Assembly (NCBI GenBank): GCA_963821705.1
Contig: CAWGEV010000007.1
Span: 62,001 to 126,000, forward strand
From: DASUPK01 sp963821705
GTDB lineage: Bacteria; Actinomycetota; Thermoleophilia; Solirubrobacterales; 70-9
Length of the DNA: 64,000 nucleotides
Direction of reading: 5' to 3'
The notes under the pieces are model-generated. The model was not told the origin of the DNA. It worked only from the letters and a program-made list of their open reading frames with translations, and made no database searches. The position numbers and the translations under genes were made by a program. Below are positions 45,026 through 54,153 of this stretch, in pieces; position 1 is the first letter of the stretch; the number at the start of each line of letters is the position of its first letter.

Positions 45026-45865
45026 ATGTGCCGCTGGAACGCCTACATCGGACAGCCGCTGCTGATCGACGAGCTGCTCTACAAGCCCACGCACGGGTTG
45101 ATCGACGAGAGCTTGCACGCCCGCATGGGCGCAGAGACCACCAACGGGGACGGCTTCGGCCTCGGCTGGTACCCACCCGACATGCCCACCGATCCGGCGC
45201 GTTACCGCAGCGTCAACCCGGCCTGGAACGACGCCAACCTGCGCGACCTGACACAGCACATCGAGTCCCCCCTCTTCCTTGCACACATCCGCGCCGCGAT
45301 CGGCAGTCCGGTGCAGCAGACCAACTGCCATCCGTTTCGCCACGGACGCTGGCTCTTCGTCCACAACGGCATGATTGCCGGCTTCGCGGAGATGCGTCGA
45401 GAGCTCCTGGTGGCCATCGATCCCGAGCTGTTTCACGGTGTCACAGGCTCGACCGACTCCGAGACGCTCTTCTATCTGGCCCTGGGACATGGGCTCGAGC
45501 ATGACCCGCTCGGCGCGATGGAGCAGGCTGTCGGATTCGTCGAGCAGCTCGCCGAGTCGCAGGACATCGAATCGCCCCTGCAGATGACGATCGGGATCGC
45601 CGATGGCGAGCGGCTCTGGGCGATTCGCTACTCGAGCAAGCGCGAGTCCAGGACCCTGTTCGTGTCGGAGGACGTCGAAGCTGTTCAGCGTCTGCACCCC
45701 GAGAACCCCAGGCTCCGAGAATTGACCGAGGGCGACCGACTGGTGGTATCCGAGCCGCTGGCCGACCTTTCCGGCGCCTGGATCGAGGTCCCGGAGTCAA
45801 CCGCCCTCCAGATCGAGAACGGTTCCGTCGACCAGCGGCCGTTCGAGCCGCGGCGGCCCGGGTAG
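45026..45865 (+). CDS. Class II glutamine amidotransferase (YafJ/DUG3-like)
   Basis: 279 aa. MCRWNAYIGQPLLIDELLYK: Cys2 becomes the N-terminal nucleophile after Met removal. TTNGDGFGLGWY, SPLFLAHIRAAIGSP, NCHPFRHGRWLFVHNGMIAG and GSTDSETLFYLAL form the Ntn-hydrolase glutaminase site. No synthase domain is attached, so it may act as an amidohydrolase on gamma-glutamyl compounds. Start chosen at 45026 because the nucleophile must be residue 2. Confidence 0.88.
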   Translation: MCRWNAYIGQPLLIDELLYKPTHGLIDESLHARMGAETTNGDGFGLGWYPPDMPTDPARYRSVNPAWNDANLRDLTQHIESPLFLAHIRAAIGSPVQQTNCHPFRHGRWLFVHNGMIAGFAEMRRELLVAIDPELFHGVTGSTDSETLFYLALGHGLEHDPLGAMEQAVGFVEQLAESQDIESPLQMTIGIADGERLWAIRYSSKRESRTLFVSEDVEAVQRLHPENPRLRELTEGDRLVVSEPLADLSGAWIEVPESTALQIENGSVDQRPFEPRRPG

Positions 45866-45945
45866 GCTGGCTTCGGTGAAGGACGGGCCGCACCCGGAAG
45901 AGGCGGCCTCGACGAGGGCCCCGTGTTGTGCCCCGGACGCGCAGC

Positions 45946-46851
45946 ATGAGGCAGCCTGCCGAGCCGACCGTTGGGATCACCGCCAGCAGCGAGGCCCGTC
46001 CAACCGACGACATGGTGCTGATCGGCGGCGGCTCCTTCCTGATGGGCAGCGATGACCAGTGGGCCTACCCGGCCGACGGCGAGGGACCGGTCCGCGAGAT
46101 CTCGCTGGATTCGTTCTGGATAGATGCCATGGCCGTCTCGAACGAGGCCTTCGCCTCCTTCATCGAGGCGACCGGCTACGCCACCGAGGCGGAGCGATTC
46201 GGCTGGTCGTTCGTCTTCGCAGGGCTCCTGCCGGACGACTTCCCACCCACCCAGGCCGTGGTCGAGGCCCCGTGGTGGCGCAAGGTGGAGGGAGCCGACT
46301 GGCGACACCCGGAGGGCCCGCAGTCTTCGCTCGAGGATCGCCTCGATCACCCCGTCCTACATGTCTCCTGGAACGACGCCCAGGCGTACTGCACCTGGGC
46401 GGGCAGGCGACTGCCGACCGAGGCCGAGTGGGAGTTCGCGGCCCGCGGGGGACTCGATGGCAAGGCCTTCCCCTGGGGCGACGAGCGTGAGCCGGGCGGC
46501 GAGCACCGGATGAACGTCTGGCAGGGCGCCTTCCCGACCAACAACACCGAGGCCGACGGCTACTACGGAACCTGCCCCGTTCACGCCTTCCCGCCCAACG
46601 GCTACGGGCTCCACAACGTGACGGGCAACGTCTGGGAATGGGGCGCGGACTGGTTCGATCCACGGTTTCACCAGCAGGACCGAGATCACGATCCCCGCGG
46701 TCCCAGTGCAGGCGCCCTCAAGATCCAGAAGGGCGGCTCATACCTCTGCCACGACTCCTACTGCCGCCGGTACAGGGTGGCCGCCCGGCAGGGCAACTCA
46801 CCGGACAGCCCGACCGGCAACACGGGCTTTCGCTGCGCCCGCGACGCCTGA
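45946..46851 (+). CDS. Formylglycine-generating enzyme (sulfatase maturase, SUMF1 type)
   Basis: 301 aa. VLIGGGSFLMGSDDQWAYPA opening, VSWNDAQAYCTWAGRRLPTE, VTGNVWEWGADWFDP, and the active-site block GGSYLCHDSYCRRYRVAARQ with the copper-binding Cys pair at about 268 and 273. It oxidises the Cys of CxPxR sulfatases to formylglycine using oxygen. The client arylsulfatase is encoded 0.5 kb away on the other strand. A GTG six codons upstream (45928) is an alternative start. Confidence 0.93.
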   Translation: MRQPAEPTVGITASSEARPTDDMVLIGGGSFLMGSDDQWAYPADGEGPVREISLDSFWIDAMAVSNEAFASFIEATGYATEAERFGWSFVFAGLLPDDFPPTQAVVEAPWWRKVEGADWRHPEGPQSSLEDRLDHPVLHVSWNDAQAYCTWAGRRLPTEAEWEFAARGGLDGKAFPWGDEREPGGEHRMNVWQGAFPTNNTEADGYYGTCPVHAFPPNGYGLHNVTGNVWEWGADWFDPRFHQQDRDHDPRGPSAGALKIQKGGSYLCHDSYCRRYRVAARQGNSPDSPTGNTGFRCARDA

Positions 46852-46854
46852 GCT

Positions 46855-47367
46855 TCAGCCCGGCTCTTCGGCCATCTTCTGCTGAGCGTCCGCGAGCGCG
46901 GCCTTCACGGCCTGGACGTGGCGCCCTTCCGCCTCGCCCTTCACCTGCTTCACGGTGCGCGTCACCGCGGGCTCGACCTTCTCAGTCTCCGACCGTGAGT
47001 AGACGACGATCAGACCGGCGCCACCGATCGGAATCGTCTCGCCGGCCTGCTCCCCGATCTTCTCGGCGGTCTTGTGATGAAGCAGCTCGCCGGCGCCTGC
47101 ACCCAGCGCGGCCCCGATCGCGGTCGTCAGCAACAGCGGTGGCGCGACTAGCCCGACCGCCAACCCGACGACACCGAGGGCAGCCGTCCCCTCGCGAACC
47201 ATGTGATCGGTCTCCTCGACCGACAGGTTGCCTTCGAGGTCCTTTGCAACGAGCGCCATGCCCTGTAGGTGGGCGCTGCTCTCCCGGACGGCGTTGTAGT
47301 CCTCCTCGGCGGCGTCCTTCGACAGGTAGCCGCCGATCAGCACGTCGATCGTGTCATGCAGCTTCAT
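46855..47367 (-). CDS. DUF1269-like glycine-zipper membrane protein
   Basis: 170 aa from ATG 47367 with GAGGAGG upstream. DTIDVLIGGYLSKDAAEEDY starts a ferredoxin-like domain, GNLSVEETDHMVREGTAALG precedes a Gly-rich hydrophobic hairpin (VVGLAVGLVAPPLLLTTAIG, AALGAGAGELLHHKT), and a charged helix closes it. Family members are stress-associated membrane proteins. It is downstream of the sulfatase gene by 27 nt, likely co-transcribed. Confidence 0.75.
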   Translation of the reverse strand: MKLHDTIDVLIGGYLSKDAAEEDYNAVRESSAHLQGMALVAKDLEGNLSVEETDHMVREGTAALGVVGLAVGLVAPPLLLTTAIGAALGAGAGELLHHKTAEKIGEQAGETIPIGGAGLIVVYSRSETEKVEPAVTRTVKQVKGEAEGRHVQAVKAALADAQQKMAEEPG

Positions 47368-47394
47368 CGGAACCTCCTCGCAGGGTCGGCACGA

Positions 47395-49809
47395 TCACGC
47401 CGAGATCGCGTGCGCTGCGTGCCCGTGGTGCATGGCCTTGTGGAGTTCGTGCGCCTCCTCCTCCGACTCGTGCGGATTGACGTCGAAGACGACCTTCTTG
47501 ATCGTGCCCGTGAACGCAAACGGCTTCCTGTCCTCGTATCCCAGGTCGACAACGCCGCCGTTGTCACGGCCAATGTCCATCCCGGCATAGCCGGAGAAGC
47601 GGATCGGCACCGTGTGATCCATCCGCCCCTTGCCGACCGGGCGGTCATCGATGAACAGCGTCACCTCGCCGCCGGTGGCCGGCTTGGCCTCGTCGGCGAC
47701 GAACTCCATTCGAACCGTCACCTCGCCCTCGGGCAGTGAGTCCTCCGCCTGCTGACGGAAGACGAAGACGCCCATCATCGAGTAGGTGTGGGTCAGCTTG
47801 CCGCCGTCGACGAACAGAGAGAACCCGCCCATATGGTCGGCCTCGGCGACGATCACCCCTTCGGCGCCGCCCTGCGGGATCACGAGGTCGGCGCTGATCG
47901 CGTAGGAGTGGTTGTAGATCCGCGGGATCATCCCCGAGAGGACGTTCTCTACATCGCCGCGGAACTCTTGCTTGGTGATCCCCGGAAGCGGGGGGACGAT
48001 GCCGAAGAAGGGCGCCAGCGTCGCCATCAGCGGCAACACCTTGTACTTCTCGGCCTCGGACCAGAAGAGCTCCTTGAGCTCCTTCACCTTCTCGGGATTC
48101 TCCGCGGCAAGGTCCTTCGCCTGGGTGAAGTCGTCGGGCAGGAAGTAGAGCTCGACGGGGTCCTGATCAGGGTCCCAAGCTCCAGGTGTGTAGGGCTTCA
48201 ACGCATCCGGCGTGATCACCCAGGGGATGCGCTCGGTCTTCATCGCGAGCCACCAGCCGTCCTTGTACATCGCCCGGTTGCCGATCGTCTCGAAGTACTG
48301 CTGGGTGTGGCGCTCGGGAGCGTCAGCGTCCGTCAGCGAGTCGGCGAAGGTCTCGCCGTGCATCGGCTGCTGCTCGATCCCGTCGATGTGGGTCGGCATA
48401 GGGATTCCCGTGATGTCGAGGATCGTGGGGCCGATGTCGGTGACGTGCGTGAAGTGCGTCCGCAGGGCGCCTCGCTCCCTGACCGTGTCGGGCCAGTGGA
48501 CCACGAGCGGATTCCGTGTGCCGCCGAGGTGCGAGCCCACCTGCTTGCCCCACTTGAACGGTGTGTTGCCGGCCCACGCCCAAGCAGCCGAGTAGTGCGG
48601 CGCCATCATCTGGTTCCCCCACGCCTCGATCCCGCCATAGCGCTCGGCGAGCTGCAGCTGCATCTCGTCGGTCAGCGGGATGCCGTTCTGCATGGTCAGC
48701 TCGTTGAACGAGCCCGTGATCGTGCCCTCCATGCTGGCGCCGTTGTCGCCCCAGACCCAGAGCACGAGCGTGTTGTCCAGCTCGCCGAGCTCGTCGATCG
48801 CGTCGATCACCCGGCCGACGTTGTAGTCGGCGTTCTCGGAATAGCCGGCGTAGACCTCCATCTGGCGTGCGTAATAGGCCTTGAGCTTGTCGGGGACGTC
48901 CTCCCAGGCGGGGAAGGCGTCGTCCCGCGGCGTCAGCTCCGCGTCGGGCGGAATGACGCCGAGCTCCTTCTGCCTGGCGAAGGTCTCCTCACGCAGCTTG
49001 TCCCAGCCCTGATCGAATTTGCCCTTGTACTTCTCGGCCCACGCCTCGGAGACGTGGTGCGGAGCATGGCTGCAGCCGGTGGAGAAGTAGGTGAAGAACG
49101 GCTTGGTCGCATCCTGTGCCCGGATGGCGTGCAGCCACTCGATCGTCTTGTCCGCCATATCGTCGGGCAGGTAGTAGGGGTCATCCTCATCGTTTTCGTA
49201 GTAGGCGTCCGGGGTGCCGATGATCTTCTGGTTCTCAGTCAGGCACGGATCCCACTGCCCCGAGCCTCCGCCGAGGAACCCGTAGAAGTAGTCGAAGCCC
49301 CAGCCGACGGGCCAGCGGTCGAATGGCCCAGCCGGGCCCTGCTGGCCGTCGGGCGTCAGGTGCCACTTGCCGAAGGCTGAGGTGCTGTACCCGTTGTCGC
49401 GCAGGATCCTCGGGTAGGGGACGCAATCCTCGGGGAAGAACCCCGTGTAGCCGGGGAACCCGGTCGAGAACTCCCCCACCGTGCCGATGCCCACCGCGTG
49501 GCTGTTGCGGCCGGTGAGAAGAGCGGCGCGGGTCGGCGAGCAGAGCGCGGTGACGTGGAAGCGGTTGTAGCGCAGGCCTTCCTGCGCGATGCGCGTGTAG
49601 TTGGGCGTGTCGATCGGGCCGCCGAAGGTCGAGGGGTTTCCGAAGCCGGCATCGTCGATCAACACCAGCAGGACGTTCGGCGCCCCGTCCGGCGGTTCGA
49701 CGTGACCGATCGACTCCCAGTCCGGCTTCGAGCCGTCGAGGGTCCTGTTAGCCACCCCCGCGAACGGCTGCCTTTGGATCGGGAGCTTGCTTCGATCGGG
49801 CTGGCTCAT
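47395..49809 (-). CDS. Large arylsulfatase (formylglycine type)
   Basis: 804 aa, in the range of Pseudomonas AtsA-type and mycobacterial large arylsulfatases. NVLLVLIDDAGFGNPSTFGG supplies the calcium-binding Asp pair; FHVTALCSPTRAALLTGRNS has Cys90, converted to formylglycine; FGKWHLTPD supplies active-site Lys and His. A C-terminal beta-rich domain (GGFSLFVDGGKLTHTYSMMG, GEVTVRMEFVADEAKP) follows. No signal peptide is seen, so it is cytosolic as read. ATG 49809 has GGAGGT 5 nt upstream. Sulfate-ester scavenging is the likely role. Confidence 0.93.
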   Translation of the reverse strand: MSQPDRSKLPIQRQPFAGVANRTLDGSKPDWESIGHVEPPDGAPNVLLVLIDDAGFGNPSTFGGPIDTPNYTRIAQEGLRYNRFHVTALCSPTRAALLTGRNSHAVGIGTVGEFSTGFPGYTGFFPEDCVPYPRILRDNGYSTSAFGKWHLTPDGQQGPAGPFDRWPVGWGFDYFYGFLGGGSGQWDPCLTENQKIIGTPDAYYENDEDDPYYLPDDMADKTIEWLHAIRAQDATKPFFTYFSTGCSHAPHHVSEAWAEKYKGKFDQGWDKLREETFARQKELGVIPPDAELTPRDDAFPAWEDVPDKLKAYYARQMEVYAGYSENADYNVGRVIDAIDELGELDNTLVLWVWGDNGASMEGTITGSFNELTMQNGIPLTDEMQLQLAERYGGIEAWGNQMMAPHYSAAWAWAGNTPFKWGKQVGSHLGGTRNPLVVHWPDTVRERGALRTHFTHVTDIGPTILDITGIPMPTHIDGIEQQPMHGETFADSLTDADAPERHTQQYFETIGNRAMYKDGWWLAMKTERIPWVITPDALKPYTPGAWDPDQDPVELYFLPDDFTQAKDLAAENPEKVKELKELFWSEAEKYKVLPLMATLAPFFGIVPPLPGITKQEFRGDVENVLSGMIPRIYNHSYAISADLVIPQGGAEGVIVAEADHMGGFSLFVDGGKLTHTYSMMGVFVFRQQAEDSLPEGEVTVRMEFVADEAKPATGGEVTLFIDDRPVGKGRMDHTVPIRFSGYAGMDIGRDNGGVVDLGYEDRKPFAFTGTIKKVVFDVNPHESEEEAHELHKAMHHGHAAHAISA

Positions 49810-49958
49810 CGTCTACCTCCGGAGGTCCAAGTGGTTAGGGGACACTGCTCCCTCGCGTTACTTCGCGCACAGACCTAACTCCCTGATCCGCAGAACCGCA
49901 TCATCCGATCGGGGTGAAAGCGGCTTGGTTTGGCCATCGGCGGCCGAGGAACAGCCGA

Positions 49959-50192
49959 TCAGCCGGTCGTATCCGTCCGGCGGATCACCGCGACGGCCAG
50001 GATCGCCCCAACCACCACCCCGCCGATGATCGCGATGATTCCAGCGACCGGGCCGACGAAGAAGAAGCAGGCCAGGACCACCAGGAACCAGAGCGCCAGA
50101 CCGAGCGTCAGCTTGACGCCGATCAAGTCGGATACGTCCGCGCCTTGAGCCAGCCCACGCTTCCCATTTTGTTGTTTGGAGTCTGTTGGCAT
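49959..50192 (-). CDS. Small two-segment membrane protein
   Basis: 77 aa from ATG 50192. A short polar N-terminus (MPTDSKQQNGKRGLAQGADV), then VKLTLGLALWFLVVLACFFF and GPVAGIIAIIGGVVVGAILA, ending in a basic RRTDTTG. No known family is recognised. Longer upstream starts are possible but lack supporting signals. Confidence 0.5.
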   Translation of the reverse strand: MPTDSKQQNGKRGLAQGADVSDLIGVKLTLGLALWFLVVLACFFFVGPVAGIIAIIGGVVVGAILAVAVIRRTDTTG

Positions 50193-50295
50193 GAACGCAC
50201 TTATAGGAGGCCATGCCGAGCCCGTCATCACTCGGATTGGGTGATCAACGCGATGCGTCCAACGCCTGTGCAAGCGCTCGATAGGCTGGCGCCTG

Positions 50296-51345
50296 GTGTT
50301 GGCGAGCTTCCAACTCCTCCCGGAGCAGTCGGCGGACGAGCTTCTGAAGTCGATCCGGAGTGCGGACGAACTCGGCTACCACGCCTGCTACAGCGCGGAC
50401 GAGATCTACCACAAGGACGCCTGGATGCTGTTTGCCGCTGCCGCGCGGGAGACGGAGCGCATCAGGATGGGGCCCTGCGTCTCGCCGATCTTCATGCGCG
50501 AGCCGACCTACATCGCACAGCTGGCCGCAACGCTTGACGAGCTGAGCGATGGGCGGGCGGAGGTCGTCTTCGGGATCGGGAACATCGCGATGCTCGAGCA
50601 GTACGGCGTGCAGTGGCGCGGAACCCGGCCGATCGCACGCCTTCGCGAAGCACACGAGGTCATGCGCACGCTCCTCGACCAGGGTTCAATCGACTTCGCG
50701 GGCGACTTCTATGCGTACACGGGCGTCACCACCGCGGCACGGCCCGTCCAGGAGCACCTGCCGCTGAAGATCGGCGCGATGGGCGGTCCCAAGTCGATGG
50801 AGCTCGCCGGCGAGATCACGGACGGGCTCGTCACCGCGTGCGCGTACTCGCCGGAGGCACTCACCTACACGGTCGATTGCTTCGAGACGGGCGCCGAGCG
50901 AGCCGGCAGGACCCGCGAAGGCCTCGACCTCAACGACTCGCTGCTCGGCGCGATTGCCGCCGACGGGGACGCGGCGAAACGCGCGGGCAGGGTCCTCGCC
51001 GCCTTTTACATCCCCTCGATGCCGCCGGCCCTGCTGGAGCGCCACGCGATCAGCCCGGAAGAAGTCGCGCCGGTGAATGAGGCCTTCGCCGCCGGCGACG
51101 TGAAGAGAGCTCTGGAGTTGACCCCGGACTCGATCGCCGACCGCCTGGTCGTCGCGGGCACGCCCGATGATTGGCTGCAGTGGCTGACCGAGACGTATGC
51201 CGCCGCCGGGTTCGAGCACGCCCTCGTCTCGTTCACGGATCCATTCACGCTTCGCTCCTTGGCCGACATCGAGATCGAGGGCCTACCCGGCCTGGACGAG
51301 CAGGTCCGCCTGTTCGGCCGGGACGTGCTGCCGGAGCTCGGGTGA
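50296..51345 (+). CDS. LLM-class flavin/F420-dependent oxidoreductase
   Basis: 349 aa. The bacterial-luciferase-like TIM barrel is shown by ADELGYHACYSADEIYHKDA, RIRMGPCVSPIFMREPTYIA, LDELSDGRAEVVFGIGN, RLREAHEVMRTLL and LPLKIGAMGGPKSMELAGEI. It is closest in layout to methylene-tetrahydromethanopterin reductase-like F420 enzymes; FMN use cannot be excluded. The start is GTG at 50296 or a later TTG. It is followed by DUF1801 one base after its stop, suggesting a shared transcript. Confidence 0.85.
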   Translation: MLASFQLLPEQSADELLKSIRSADELGYHACYSADEIYHKDAWMLFAAAARETERIRMGPCVSPIFMREPTYIAQLAATLDELSDGRAEVVFGIGNIAMLEQYGVQWRGTRPIARLREAHEVMRTLLDQGSIDFAGDFYAYTGVTTAARPVQEHLPLKIGAMGGPKSMELAGEITDGLVTACAYSPEALTYTVDCFETGAERAGRTREGLDLNDSLLGAIAADGDAAKRAGRVLAAFYIPSMPPALLERHAISPEEVAPVNEAFAAGDVKRALELTPDSIADRLVVAGTPDDWLQWLTETYAAAGFEHALVSFTDPFTLRSLADIEIEGLPGLDEQVRLFGRDVLPELG

Positions 51346-51346
51346 C

Positions 51347-51727
51347 GTGAACGAGACTCCGTCAGAGGCGATAGACGCGAGGATCGAGGAGCTGGGCGAC
51401 TGGAGGGGCGAGCTGCTCTCCCGGATCCGCGCCCTGATCAAGGAGGCGGACCCCGAGGTGGTCGAGGAGTGGAAATGGGCCAAGGCCACGAGCCCCGGAA
51501 TTCCGGTCTGGTCGCACGACGGGCTGATCTGCACCGGCGAGACCTACAAGGACAAGGTGAAGATGACCTTCGCCAAGGGGGCCTCCCTGGACGACCCCTC
51601 GGGCCTCTTCAACTCCAGCCTCGAGGGCAACGTCAGGCGCGCCATCGACTTCCACCAGGGCGACGAGGTGGACGATGACGCTCTCAAGGCTCTCATTCGG
51701 GCCGCCGTGGCCCTGAACGAGTCTTGA
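51347..51727 (+). CDS. DUF1801 (YdhG-like) protein
   Basis: 126 aa from GTG 51347, one base after the upstream TGA. IDARIEELGDWRGELLSRIR, ALIKEADPEVVEEWKWAKAT, IPVWSHDGLICTGETYKDKV, KMTFAKGASLDDPSGLFNSS and GNVRRAIDFHQGDEVDD follow the DUF1801 pattern. Small cytosolic protein with a lipocalin-like fold in solved relatives; no reaction known. Confidence 0.85.
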   Translation: MNETPSEAIDARIEELGDWRGELLSRIRALIKEADPEVVEEWKWAKATSPGIPVWSHDGLICTGETYKDKVKMTFAKGASLDDPSGLFNSSLEGNVRRAIDFHQGDEVDDDALKALIRAAVALNES

Positions 51728-51746
51728 GTAGGCTGGTCACCAGGGG

Positions 51747-52352
51747 ATGCACGTCGATGGCCTGAAGACCGCCGAGCTCGTCGATGCGATGGGAAGGCTG
51801 CATCGGCACCGCTGTCATCTGCTCGACCTGGTCAGTCCCACCCCGGGCCGGGTCCTGTTCGGACCGGCCGTGACCATCTCCTACTTCCCGAGCTGCTCGG
51901 CGGGGCTCGACCCCGAGCGATTCAACTTCGGCAACCTCTTCTACGAGGCGGTCGGCGACGACCCGGCCGGGAAGGTCGTCGTCCTTGCGTCGAACGGCTA
52001 CACGGACACTTCGATGGGCGGCGGGACGAAGCTCATGCGGCTGCAGGAGCACGGCTGCGCCGGAGTGCTGACGGACGGCCGCCTCCGCGACTTCGACGAG
52101 CTGGCCGGCTACGACTTCGCGGCCTACTGCTCAGGGGAGGCCACGCGGTGGGGCGGCGGCGAGGTGACACCCTTCCTCGCCAACGTGCCCGTCGTCGTGG
52201 ATCGGGTCGCCGTGATGCCGGGCCAGTACGTGTTCGCGGACGGATCGGGCGCCGTCGTGATCCCGGACGGCCAGGTCGAAGAGGTGCTCGAGGGGGCGCG
52301 CAAGGTCGGCGCCGAGGACGTCTCGTACCGCGAGGAGATCTCGAAGGAGTGA
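51747..52352 (+). CDS. RraA-like / HMG-aldolase family protein
   Basis: 201 aa. TAELVDAMGRLHRHRCHLL, ASNGYTDTSMGGGTKLMRLQ and CAGVLTDGRLRDFDEL contain the RraA-family Gly-x3-Asp-Gly-x2-Arg-Asp signature; a late VPVVVDRVAVMPGQYVFADG matches the family core. Relatives are class II pyruvate aldolases or, in Escherichia coli, an RNase E regulator. With the full Asp-Arg motif an aldolase or decarboxylase role is plausible. Its stop overlaps the next GTG (GTGA). Confidence 0.82.
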   Translation: MHVDGLKTAELVDAMGRLHRHRCHLLDLVSPTPGRVLFGPAVTISYFPSCSAGLDPERFNFGNLFYEAVGDDPAGKVVVLASNGYTDTSMGGGTKLMRLQEHGCAGVLTDGRLRDFDELAGYDFAAYCSGEATRWGGGEVTPFLANVPVVVDRVAVMPGQYVFADGSGAVVIPDGQVEEVLEGARKVGAEDVSYREEISKE

Positions 52353-53272
52353 CCGCGTCAGCGTGGCCTCGGGTCGACTACGAGGGCTGGAGCGCCACCT
52401 GCGACACGCTGCACGCGCACACGCAGGTCCTCGGGAAGCTGGCGGTCGAGCTGGCCCCGCCCGAGCCGGGACTGCAGCACACAGCCCTGCGAGTGACGCC
52501 TCGCGGCTGGGAGACGCCGACGTTGCGGGCGCCGAACGGCTCGGGGTCGATCGTGGGAGCGCTCGACCTTCGCACGCACGAAGCGGTCGTCGAGCATTCC
52601 GACGGCAGTGACGCTCGCGTCCCCCTGACCCCGGACCGGCCGGTGGCGGACGTGACACAGGATGTGCTCGCCGCCGTGGACCGGCTCGCGGGGACGGTCA
52701 CGATCAACCCGACGCCCCAGGAGGTGCCGTGGACGGTCCCTCTGGACGAGGACCGCGAGCACTCCACCTACGACGCCGAGCAGGTCGCCGCGTACTTCGC
52801 GGCGGCGCGAGAGGCTGCGCACGTCCTGGGCGAATATCGCGCACCGTTCCGCGGCCGCTCCTCTCCCGTCAACGCGTGGTGGGGATCGTTCGACCTGAGC
52901 GTGGTGCTGTACTCGGGGAAACCGGCGGAGCCGCCGGCGCAGGACTTCATCACCCGGAACTCGGCGGACGCCGAGCAGATCTCGGTCGGCTGGTGGCCGG
53001 GTGATCACCGATACGGACGGACCGCGTTCTTCGCCTACGCGTTCCCGGCGCCGGATGACTTCGCCGACGCCGATCTCGATCCTGGGCCGGCGCACTGGGA
53101 GGACGCGATCGGCGAGTTCGTCCTCGACTGGGACGACATCCGGTCGGAGGGCGACCCGCACGCGCTCGCCCTGGAATTCGCCCGCTCCGCGGCTCAGCAC
53201 GCCTGCGCCGTCTGCGAGTGGGATCCGGCCCTCGCGGAAAGCGTCGAGGGGAACCCTCCCCCGATCCGCTGA
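52349..53272 (+). CDS. DUF5996 family protein
   Basis: 307 aa from GTG 52349, overlapping the preceding stop by 4 nt. WPRVDYEGWSATCDTLHAHT, QVLGKLAVELAPPEPGLQHT, ALRVTPRGWETPTLRAPNG and SPVNAWWGSFDLSVVLYSGK with ISVGWWPGDHRYGRTAFFAY are typical of this actinobacterial family. It has no known activity; a Trp/His-rich pocket suggests ligand binding. Translational coupling to the RraA-like gene implies related roles. Confidence 0.85.
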   Translation: MTASAWPRVDYEGWSATCDTLHAHTQVLGKLAVELAPPEPGLQHTALRVTPRGWETPTLRAPNGSGSIVGALDLRTHEAVVEHSDGSDARVPLTPDRPVADVTQDVLAAVDRLAGTVTINPTPQEVPWTVPLDEDREHSTYDAEQVAAYFAAAREAAHVLGEYRAPFRGRSSPVNAWWGSFDLSVVLYSGKPAEPPAQDFITRNSADAEQISVGWWPGDHRYGRTAFFAYAFPAPDDFADADLDPGPAHWEDAIGEFVLDWDDIRSEGDPHALALEFARSAAQHACAVCEWDPALAESVEGNPPPIR

Positions 53273-53309
53273 AGCCGGACAAGTCGATCCGCTGTGGGAA
53301 TCTTCCCGG

Positions 53310-54146
53310 GTGCCCTGGACCACCGACCTGTTCTCCCCGTCGGCGCAGGTTCGCCTGGAGGAGGATCGCCGGCGCCGGGAGTTCCTCAGCGTCCCGTACT
53401 TCGCCGGCATCCTGACCGGCGAAATCGATGCCCTGGTCGGGTCCTTCAACGGCGAGCCGGAGCTCCATCACCCTTATCGCGGGCGAATCCGGGGTGCCCG
53501 AGCGTTCGCCAAGTACGCAACCGAGACCAAGGAATGGCTCGAGCAGCGCAAGGCCTCGATCGAGGACGTCGATCACATCGTCAACCCCTCGGACGGCGTC
53601 GAGGAGGTGGTGCTCCACCTCGGCGGAGAGCAGGGCCGGGTGGATCTGCCGGTGGCGGTCTCCGCCAACAAGTCCCACGGTGGGCTCGAGGAGTTGCGGG
53701 TCTATTACAGCTCCTGGCCGTTGACCGGCCGGCACGCCATCCGGTCCCCCGCGCTCCAACCCGGCCCCGACCTTGGGGAGCCCGATTTCGTGGCCGAATA
53801 CCAGAGCGCGCTTGCAGCCGGTGACGCCGACGCCATCGTGGCCATGTTCGAGCCCGATGGCCACGCCCGCGAGCCGGCCGGCGCCGGGTATGTCCACCGA
53901 GGCCCCGACGGCCTCCGCCGCTTCTACGAGTCCCTCTTCTCGAACGGGGGCGGCATCCCGCTCGAGCATTGCGCCGTCATCCAGAATGAGCGCGCCTGCG
54001 CGCTCGAGTACAACGTGGTGCGCTGGGGCGAGACCGACCTGCAGCCCCAGGCCGGCATCGCGGTCTACGTCCGAGGCGAGAGCGGCAAGCTCGCCGCCGC
54101 CCGCATCTACGACGACGCGGACCCGCCACTGGCCTCACCCGACTAG
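53310..54146 (+). CDS. Tandem SnoaL/NTF2-like protein
   Basis: About 278 aa from GTG 53310 (weak upstream signal). Two SnoaL-like units are seen: FAGILTGEIDALVGSFNGEP, ELHHPYRGRIRGARAFAKYA, and later FVAEYQSALAAGDADAIVAM, FEPDGHAREPAGAGYVHRGP, GLRRFYESLFSNGGG. The first strand-helix pattern is the binding cone of polyketide-cyclase relatives. Substrate unknown. It follows DUF5996 on the same strand and converges with the peroxiredoxin-like gene. Confidence 0.72.
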   Translation: MPWTTDLFSPSAQVRLEEDRRRREFLSVPYFAGILTGEIDALVGSFNGEPELHHPYRGRIRGARAFAKYATETKEWLEQRKASIEDVDHIVNPSDGVEEVVLHLGGEQGRVDLPVAVSANKSHGGLEELRVYYSSWPLTGRHAIRSPALQPGPDLGEPDFVAEYQSALAAGDADAIVAMFEPDGHAREPAGAGYVHRGPDGLRRFYESLFSNGGGIPLEHCAVIQNERACALEYNVVRWGETDLQPQAGIAVYVRGESGKLAAARIYDDADPPLASPD

Positions 54147-54153
54147 CCGGAGA

